A stretch of DNA of 64,000 nucleotides from Trichobilharzia szidati (lineage: Eukaryota; Platyhelminthes; Trematoda; Strigeidida; Schistosomatidae), in NCBI GenBank assembly GCA_944472155.2, contig OX235279.1, positions 49,697,564 through 49,761,563 on the forward strand, written 5' to 3'. Numbering within the stretch: position 1 is the first letter of the stretch; the number at the start of each line of letters is the position of its first letter. The translations under genes were made by a program, and so were the position numbers. The notes below the pieces were generated by a model. The model saw nothing but the letters and a program-made list of their open reading frames with translations. It was not told the DNA's origin and did no database searches. This document shows, piece after piece, positions 56,096-64,000 of the stretch.

Positions 56096-59000
56096 ATGAT
56101 GTCACATAATGAAGTTGCAGGTCCTTTTTTATATCTTTCAACAAAAGTCACTATTTTCGAGCCTCCAGGGCCGCTAAACAGTGTGTTTTTTGATGATGCC
56201 GGCAAACATGTAATTAGTGTAATGTTAACTGTGAACACTTAGATTTTCACCCTCAGGTCACGTGGTACTATGGGTGTGAATGTCAAATCCGTTGTGGATG
56301 ACACCATACTAAATTTCCGGTAAGCTGTATTGTTAACCGTCTTAGTGCATTTTTTATTGATTGCCTAAAGGGTAATGTCAGTCATATCTGTCCAGCTTGG
56401 CTTGGTTCAAATTATATTATCAGAGATTTAGTAAATACAGGACAAGAGAAGTGTCCTCTTAAGTGGTGTATATCGTTACGCTACTGATGATTTGACGGAA
56501 CAGTGTTATATATGTTCCTGAAAATCAACTATTTATTTCATGTATACATATAAGCCCCACTTTGGATTCGAATGGAGTGTCTTAACTAGCTTAATAAATT
56601 GTCGTCATACTCTTAACAGTCAAACATTACGGCGAAGCCTTTCAATCGTTGGAGTTGAATACCTCTTCGTGTCAAGAAGTTTTGCAATTATAACGATACT
56701 AGTGAGTATGCTTACGCTCTAGATTTTGTTGAAGAACTCAAGTCTTTCCTTGGAACCTGATTATTTCTCTCGAGTTTGTAACTCTTAGGTTTCTACCTTG
56801 TACACATATTACTGTGCATTGGTGGCTTAGCACTAGAATGCTCGCTGATCACGCATGTGATTCGGAGTTCGATCCATGGCTGACGCACTGCTTTACCTCG
56901 CTAAGCCAGTAATAAGACTGGTAGAGAGGGAAGGTTGAGTATTAGGCTAGCAACCCCATCTCGTAAAAATAAACACCACTGCTACCGAAGCTTCAGGCCT
57001 CTAGCTTGAAGCCCCATGTTCCATTGGGAACGTAAGGAAAAAAAGACATGACTACGGACCATAGGACCTTAAATGTTATATTAGTAGCACCTACATCAGT
57101 GGTTGTTACATGAACATGTTCCTTTCCATATAAGCTAGAATTATAACAATTATAATTGAATGGTTTCAGGTTTCTATACACTATCTATTATGTTATTTGA
57201 TCTAGTCAAAAATTTGGCTGTTCTCAGAGTAGGGGGAATTATCCTTTAGTATAGCCGTATTGAATGTTTTTAATTGTGTATTTTTTGTCATTCAGTTTTC
57301 AACTGGTTGGTATTTCACTTTCAATTAAAATTTGAATCAAATATTATTAGGTTCATCGTATTTAGTAGCAGAGTCGAGGACGGGCGTTTCGTGTTATTTC
57401 GTACTTGTTGGATGGATGTACCTGCATCTGCAGTGTGACTACATTATCACTGAAACTCGTTTAGAATTCCAAATCATTATCCACTAGGTTATTTGATTAC
57501 AAGAGTCACCTTTAGTGCAGCTGGTTTCAGGTGTTATTTGTTGAAAGTTTCTCTTGGAATTTATCGCTGATTAGTTATATTGGACTGAAAGTTATGGTTC
57601 CTGGTCCGAACGCTCCAACTCAGTGTGATTCCCACACTAAGCAACATCAGCTAAGTTTATCATGCTTCCAATGTATAAAACATGCTACATTCTTATGAAA
57701 AATGATCCCTAAACATATAATTTAGGATTCTACCCTTACTGAATTACGTCTTGACTTACCTGTACTTTGATTTGATACTTAACAACAGAAATTTTTTTAG
57801 CATAGATGATCAAGGTGAAGTTCTGAGCATCAAATTTTCGGAGGATAATCGCGTCTTGGCAATACAGCGAAATAACCAGTCTGTTGACTTCTTAAATTTT
57901 AAGGATAACTGTCCCACTGGTGCTCAGTATTCTCAAACTTGCAAGGTAAGTATACTCTCACATAATAGTTCATCGTTTCTTTACAGAATAAATCGGCGTC
58001 ACTTTTGGGATTTGTGTGGTGTTCGAACTACGAGATTCTTTTCATCACTAATGAGCAGCTTGAATTATATCAGGTAATTTCATATATTTGAGCACTTGGC
58101 AAAATTATGCTCTAGATTAGTTCAACTAATCTTATCACCTCTCACTTTTAAGGTAATTTCGAATTATGAATACTCCTTTTCGCTTAGAGCTGTCACAGGT
58201 ATCTTAAAAAGCAAGAAAAGTAGTAGTAAAACTAATCCCTCAAGGCATTCGGTCCATCTATCTGCTTTCATTTTTATACAAAGTACTTATTTCTTGAGTA
58301 GTAACATTAGACAGAGTTTGTCTTCTCACGCCTTAGGTTTGTTTTGAGTTAAAATTGATTTCCGAGGTAGAGCCACGTTGTGTAACCGAAGGTTACATTT
58401 ATATTGTGTCAGCTAAGTTTGCAGTGATACACACTTTGGCACACACACTGGCAAGTGGCTGGCGGATAGTTGATGGAACGCTGTTGATCTGGGTTCTTCA
58501 TTTATTGAGTTGTCTAGAAAGTCAGGCAAAGTACACTTTCATTGGAGAAATGAATCCCTGTCTCTAAATTCTGTTATCATCGACGTTACTATTAAGTCAT
58601 TGACATGTTAAATTCAGCTATTGCTTGTCCTTACAATCAGGAAGTATCAACTCTTTTTAATCACCAGGCCGTGTTTTGTATTGATTCCCGGTTGCGGGAA
58701 TTTTGGTCTGTGAGAAAGAGATGTCAAAACTCCAGAAAAACTTCCCTTAAACTGAAGTTGTAATCAGTTCACACTCCTATGGGCCAATAGACTGCCTGGT
58801 TTTCTCAGGTTTGCTTTACCCTTCGTCGTCGTAAGATTATGCGTGCGACTCAACATCGTAGAAATTGTGTTAGTTAGCCATTCTGCAATTATCACCAAAA
58901 GATTGATTTCCAGTCTTACAAACTAGGATAATCAGCGATCTACGTCAATCCTATGGAGCTGGGTGGGATTCTTATACATCAGTTAGTACCTGAATCAGTC

Positions 59001-60749
59001 TAGCCAATTATTATTCATTGTCGCCATCATTAGACACCCTTGGAGACATGCAATCAGATCCTGCTGATTTAACTCACTTATCACTTGTAAACCTAGTCGA
59101 AGTGCTCCTTAGACTCTAGCATCCTTCTAGAAGATTATTCCATTTACCTAAATTCTACAGAGCCCTTTTCAATAGGCAGACTAAACAGCCGCTTTCCATG
59201 ATGCCCTCAAAGCTTCTCATTAGTCATTTGAAGCATGTGTTGTGTTACTTGCTGGGTCCTCAGATTTCGCCACCACTGGAGAAAGACGCGTCTGCATCAC
59301 AGAAATGTATGTGTTGTAAGTTGCCATCTGGAAAAATGACTCAAGCTGCAAAAGCTTTGTCAGTGTTAACCAACAGGATGCGACTTAAAGCATTTAACAC
59401 TTGCCTTCGAAAACTATCTTATGTAGGTTCAGTCAATTCTAAGTATTACATTTAACACATAATTCTTCTTTTACTAAATAAGTGCATTCACATCGAATTC
59501 TTCCTTTCCGTTGTTGTACTGATCATTTTCATTCGAATTCACACAACTCACGACTTCCTCACGATTTGAACCATTTAGATAGGAAATCGGTTGCTTCATC
59601 AGTGAAGCGATTCACTTCAACCATGTTACTACTGGTGAATACTTTCCCCAACTGTCATTCTAGACTTTAATCATCAACAGTCAATAAGCTTCTCCAGTAA
59701 CACAGATAACAACCACAAAAACATTGTGGGACTGGCTATGACGATTTTTCAGCAACAGTATGGTGGGAACCTGTCTTCTCCATGATAATGACAGCGAGAT
59801 TCAACTTAAATATTGGAAAGTTGCAATTATCCAGTGCTCCTCTTAAAGATCATACAGACTCGGTTGAATGAAAGGCAGGTATAAAGAACAAATCCCGATT
59901 TTCAATACTGATGTCCTCTCACTTCTTCTGTATGGTTCAGAGACTTGGCATGCTCATCACTAAAAGCAATTAGAATAGGCTTCAAACTCTTATCAATAGC
60001 TGACTTCACTCCATATTAAGCGTCAGTTGATCGGTCGGAAAGAATTGGCAGGTAAGAACTCTAGCAACAGACGAACCAAGAATCGTCTGCACAGAAAAGA
60101 TGAAGAAAACTGGGGTGGATCGGACACACCCTGAGGAAACTATTGAGTGGCATCGCGTGCAAGTCCCTGGAGTGGAACCCAAATGGGAAACGACTAGTTG
60201 TGTTTCCATGAGCGACATGGAAGAGATCGTGTGAGGATATTAGTACCTATGGGTGATCTTGCAGACAGCTAAAGAGGACTTTAGAGAGCAGGATGGATTG
60301 GAGATGCGCTGTTGATGCTCTGAGGAAATAATAGAAATATAGTAATACTACTGTATAAGCGGTTGCGATTACTCGGTTACACATAAATTTTAATTTCTTC
60401 TTGAAGCTCTTGAAATAAGAAGGGCATTAGTCTGAGAGACAGCTGCTTTATTCTGTTCATGGCTTGTTTGGATGTATGGTATCTTTTGTATGGCCAAACT
60501 TAAAACCAGGAGTGTTGTAGGTTAGATCAAGATTTCTAGCTTTTGGGACCAGTCCTTTTATTCTCCTACTTCAAGTTTATCTACTTCATGATTATTATTT
60601 TTATATTTGCTTAGGTCTTGACTGACAGAAATTCTGTTCGTTTGAACAAATGTGTAAGCCTGAACACGGATTGGTTTCTATGGAATCCCGATACTCGCAT
60701 TTGCCTCACTTGCGGTCCAGAACAAATGTTGCACATTTTTAACTTAAAG
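56096..60749 (+). CDS. RMC1: RMC1-like protein, five 5' exons (partial)
   Basis: Exons 56096-56223, 56257-56319, 57801-57945, 57987-58073 and 60615-60749 join in frame to 186 codons through GT-AG introns of 33, 1481, 41 and 2541 bp. The protein reads GPLNSVFFDDAGKHVISV, then NFRIDDQGEVLSIKFSEDN, RVLAIQRNNQSVDFLNF, NKSASLLGFVWCSNYEILFI and QLELYQVLTDRNSVRL. As I know the family, this follows the N-terminal beta-propeller of animal RMC1 (C18orf8/Mic1) block by block, with no long gap. RMC1 is a subunit of the MON1-CCZ1 complex, which activates Rab7 on late endosomes and autophagosomes. The start is the first ATG after an in-frame stop (56024); a second ATG follows directly. The first donor (GTTAAC) is weak. 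The C-terminal Mic1 domain, roughly 450 residues in animal relatives, lies downstream of anything I could find. Identification is by memory of the family, not a search. Confidence 0.85.
56818..57060 (+). mobile_element. tRNA-like SINE head in RMC1 intron 2
   Basis: Box A TGGCTTAGCACTAGAATG and box B GAGTTCGATCC (56865-56875), then a body including GGCTAGCAACCCCATCTCG (56952-56970), which resembles the end of the RTE-1 leader (GGCTAGATACCACACCCTC at 3182). A tRNA-like head with an RTE-like body would be a usual SINE build. Decayed. Confidence 0.55.
59750..60330 (+). mobile_element. RTE-1 relic in RMC1 intron 4, internally deleted
   Basis: The first 110 bases match the endonuclease (MIMTARFN, then KLQLSSAPL against RIMTTRFN and KVSIIQCYAP). 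From about 59880 the sequence is the 3' end of the element (SETWHAHH-like, then a WIGHTLRK-like and SLEWNPNGK-like stretch). The whole RT is missing between them. No frame is open. Confidence 0.65.
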
Positions 60750-61064
60750 GTGAGACAATGCGCTGTCATCTAGTCATTTAATGTACTGACTGTTGTTTGT
60801 GCTACTGTTTGAGTAAGTATTTTTAGAATTTTAGAAATTCTCTGGCATAATTGTCAGCATCCTTCTTTTTTTATTCGCAATTACCTCGAGAAATCTCATT
60901 CATGCGTGCACGCTAGGTTTATTAACCTAAGACTACGTGTTATATTGCCAGTCACAGTTGAATTCTTACAACAAAAATACTCACAAAATGGAGTTTAAGG
61001 TATTTTGGCGCCGTAGTTTCTGCCATATAGTTTTATTTCAGTAATTTGAGACATCGGAGCAAAG
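60750..61064. other. RMC1 intron 5 start or downstream spacer
   Basis: Begins with the donor GTGAGA after exon 5. I found no further exon here. Confidence 0.5.
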
Positions 61065-61905
61065 TTGGAGACATTACGTAGCACCACCAAAGAAAACATG
61101 TGTGGAAAAACACTGCAACTATCTGAAGATGATGTTCAAGGAAATGTGTACAGCAGTTTAAGAAAGAAAGAAGAGACAAGACAAAGATTGACTCTCTATG
61201 GGCACCTGGAACCTAATAAAAGAGAGGGGAAGGTGATACAGAGGATGAATCAGAGCAATGATCAATGCTGAAATGAAAAGCGGTGTTCAATCTACGCCTC
61301 ACAGAATGAAGTAACGAAGTGTGTTAGAAAAGACAAGAGACAATTTTACGACACTGTAGTAACTGAGGCAGAACAGGAAAGACCTCAGGAAACTGTATCA
61401 GATAACCAGGACCCCATCCGGGAAGTGCTCAACGCAGATGGAACCTATAAAAATGTTCAAGGGAACGTGACCACCAAAGAGGAGAGAGAAAGAAAACAAT
61501 CGACTGATCACTTCAAAGGATTTCTGAATTAAGCATCACCTGTCGACTCGTCCAGAAATACCACCAATAGCACTCATAAAACTATCAGTGGACAACATCA
61601 CTCAGACAAAAGCAGCAGTTTTGAAGTCCGGGAAGGCAGCAAGACTGGATGAAATTCCTCCTGAAGCACTGAAAACCCATCCGTAGGTCGCATCGGATAT
61701 ACTCACACCATTATTGCCAGAAGTTTGCAAGTAAGGGAGAATAATTATTTGGAAGGAAGGTTGCCTTGTCCAATTAGCAAGGAAGGGAGACTTAGACCGC
61801 TACAAGAACTGGCGCGGAATCATGCTCTTGTACACGGAGTAAAATACTAAGTTGCTTAATTCTGGAAAGAATAAAAGATGCACTGAATGCACAACTCCAA
61901 AAGGT
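61065..61905 (+). mobile_element. RTE-1 linker and RT relic
   Basis: Follows RTE-1 from the linker (QRVRKDKRQFYDTVVTEAEQ-like at 61320-61375) through ITLITKEERERKQSTDHFK-like to the RPLQELARN and ILERIK-like blocks (about 61795-61880). Stops and shifts are frequent. If RMC1 continues to the right, this too lies in an intron. Confidence 0.65.
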
Positions 61906-62779
61906 TATGCGTCCGACAGTGATATGGAGGTGATCGTGCGGGGAGGAGGCAAAAGACTACGGACAATCGTGGGACCAGCAGAGAACAGGACGAAGTGGAG
62001 TTTTGCCGTTGATGCCCCATATTCTACTCAAAATTCAAGGGAACAACAATAATGAATTATTGTGGTGTAATTTATAATTTGTACTGTGAAAAGTTAACCT
62101 TGATTTCTCCTCACTGTTAATCATGTTGGAAACAGACAGACAGACATTGTAAATCATCATTCTACCGACCGTTGTATTCAGCTTTCTACATAATTCCTGT
62201 CCGTTAAGCTTCATGTATGAAGCATTGATTTGAGTAAGGGTGGTAGAAACTTCATTCGCCTGATCGTTTTTTCTTCATTAATAATAAGTCACCATAATTT
62301 TTGTTCAAATCATAGAATCTAGAGATAAAGATATATTTCTGTTCAGAATAATCAATTGTCAAGACAGTGTTGTTCAGTTAAACAAACTTTAATTTTAACT
62401 ATGGCCCCCAAAGACGTGATACGACCGAAATGCGTAGTCTCCGATCTTCCTGTCGATATGCTGTCATGTGGCAAATCTTTGTAGCCTCTGCCACGCAAAT
62501 CCTTTCCACCGCCTTCACACGGCGGGTGATTGTGGACATCTGGCGCTTGCACCCGCGCTGGTATACATCGAGGTGTGCCTAAGGGAGATATTAAGTCCCA
62601 GACCCATGCCTCCAGAATCCAAACGGATCGAATGGTGTATTATGTCAATTTGGATAGCGGTAACCATGGGAATGCAGCTCCTGCTGCTGTCCCACTGACT
62701 TGAGAATCACAATTCAAGCGACAGGTAACCACCTGCTTCGGTCTAGATCCCGGGCAGTCTCTCAGACCTCACACAAACA
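61906..62779. other. Unassigned, possibly RTE leader
   Basis: 62400-62760 is GC-richer than its surroundings and precedes RTE-like coding sequence, so it may be an element leader. No protein motif. Confidence 0.4.
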
Positions 62780-64000
62780 ATGAGACAACGATTCACGAAA
62801 GACTATAATTGCTGGTTTACTGTTACAAGCTACAATCCTATATCTAGCAACAAGTTTTACTCATTTTACCAACTTAAGGACAGAGAAGGCTGGTCTTTAG
62901 GACGTGCATGTGAGATGGAATCAGTATTTGCATCTCTCAATAGCCGAAAGCTGTTCTACCTCGTCCAAACCACAGTCAGCAAGAAGCATGGTGTCAGCGA
63001 GACAGTCTGTAAGACAAATGGTACGCCAATTACCAACCTGAAAGGACGCCTAGAAACCTAGGCAGAGCACTTCGAGAAAGAGTTTAGCTGACCAACAGCA
63101 CCAGAATCCAACGTCAACTACAGTGCTGCATCGTCGGTGAATACCAAGCCTCCAGACAAAGTGGAAGTCCGAAAAGAACTTCAAGTTTTGCAACGCTGCA
63201 AGGCATCCGGCCTAGACAATCTATCCCAGGTCCTTTCTAAAGATGGTAATGAGACTCTCGTCATGACTTTGACTGGATTGTTCAAGAAAGTATGGAAGAG
63301 TGAGGATGTTCCACTAGTGGGGAGGGAAGTCATCATCGTGCCCTTTTCTAAAAAGAAACGACGTGATAAATGTGACAATCAGAGAGCTTTTAATCTGCTA
63401 CCAGTCGCTTCTAAACTATTGGCCGCTGTCTTGGTTCACAGGTTGTCCAAAACAATTAAGGAACTGATTCGCATTGACTATGCGGTCACCGTCTGTCAGT
63501 TTCTGGAACACCGTCACAAATACTGCAGGTCAACAATTGTTGTGTTTCTTGATATTGAGGCTGCCTTCGATTCGTTAGACAGAACTGCTCTCTGGGACTG
63601 TACCTAAGAAGTTTGTTAACATCCTGAAAGCTCTACGCCGAAACACGGCCATACGGAAGAAACACAACCAGTTATCAACAGTGTTCCCAACCAACAGTGG
63701 GGTCAGATAGGGTTGCCCAATCTCTCCATTTCTCTTTAACTTTGTCACCTCTGACATTCTAAAGTCACCTGTAGAAGAAATGTGTAGTGGTGTAGATCTG
63801 CTTCCTGGAGAAAGACATTTTGACTGTGAGCATGCATGCGATATCATTTTACTATCTGTTCACATGCAGACTGCCCAAATCATACTTAATCAGTTGGTGA
63901 TCAGTGACTGTAAGTATGGTATGTGGTTTGCGCCGTTAAAGTGCAAAATGCTGTTACAATATTGTCAGGAGCCTGTACGCGCACTCATCCTCGCAGGTGA
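62780..64000 (+). mobile_element. RTE-like element #3, runs off the window
   Basis: Reads ACEMESVFASLNSRKLFYLV and TVSKKHGVSETVCKTNGTPI, then after a stop KPPDKVEVRKELQVLQRC, KSEDVPLVGREVIIVPFSKK and STIVVFLDIEAAFDSLDR (first palm Asp, 63537-63590). Beyond 63606 frames shift through a GCPISPFLFNFV-like block (63712-63745) and a PLKCKMLLQ-like block (63935-63960). It is related to RTE-2 but clearly a different subfamily. The YADD motif is altered or out of frame near 63830. The rest lies beyond 64000. Confidence 0.8.

Noticed and set aside
57789..57945. RMC1 exon 3 starting at the earlier acceptor (57788)
   Set aside because: It also has an AG and is in frame but adds four residues absent from the family; the acceptor at 57800 aligns without a gap.
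58154..58199. Apparent extra RMC1 exon between AG and GT (starts GTAATTTCG)
   Set aside because: Phase fits but the residues do not match RMC1, whereas exon 5 at 60615 continues the family alignment directly after LELYQ.
58346..58566. Open frame with a hydrophobic stretch in RMC1 intron 4
   Set aside because: No family match, and it lies between two exons that join cleanly without it.
59198..59455. 85-codon frame in RMC1 intron 4
   Set aside because: Mixed composition but no matching block of RMC1 or any other family that I know, and no splice support.

Overview
The window looks like retroelement-rich chromosomal DNA from a blood fluke (Schistosoma or a close trematode relative). I infer this from four things: the mix of elements (SR2-like RTE elements, CR1-like non-LTR elements, a CsRn1/Boudicca-type Ty3/Gypsy element, Penelope-like elements with GIY-YIG domains), the tRNA-derived SINEs, the AT-rich spacers, and the very short introns (33 and 41 bp) at the 5' end of the one host gene I can recognise. 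I cannot name the species from sequence reading alone. There is no rRNA, true tRNA or CRISPR array, and nothing bacterial.

Layout. 1-6.5 kb: pieces of two RTE-like families, called here RTE-1 (SR2-like) and RTE-2, including an RTE-1 copy (2.8-5.0 kb) fused to a reversed RTE-2 piece. 6.5-15.5 kb: mostly unrecognised AT-rich DNA with one SINE, one RTE-1 relic and a 59-bp inverted repeat pair. 15.5-16.7 kb: a Penelope-like fragment bounded by inverted terminal repeats. 16.8-20.9 kb: a decayed minus-strand Gypsy element with an RTE-2 tail inserted in it. 21.2-34.2 kb: a near-perfect 13-kb palindrome with 6.5-kb arms and a 17-bp spacer. Each arm holds a Penelope-like 3' end, the 5' two-thirds of a CsRn1-like Gypsy element, and an RTE-2 copy that split the gag gene and left an 8-bp target-site duplication. 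34.2-40.7 kb: two CR1-like elements separated by a SINE; the second is split by a tail of its own family. 41.2-43.1 kb: a unit bounded by LTR-type ends and a 4-bp target-site duplication, carrying a Ser/Thr/Asn-rich reading frame instead of retroviral genes. 43-56 kb: relics and unrecognised DNA.

56.1-60.7 kb holds the first five coding exons (186 codons) of a host gene I assign to RMC1, the regulator of the MON1-CCZ1 Rab7 exchange factor in late-endosome and autophagy traffic. The exons chain in frame through GT-AG introns, and the two long introns contain a SINE-like piece and an RTE-1 relic. The gene runs on past the last exon I can see. 61-64 kb returns to RTE-like relics.

The retroelement reading frames are nearly all broken by stops, frameshifts or truncation, so the only convincing host protein function here is RMC1. 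The feature most in need of checking is the palindrome. It could be a very young inverted duplication or a fold-back read or assembly artefact; its arms differ, as far as I could find, by only two substitutions and one G-run length.
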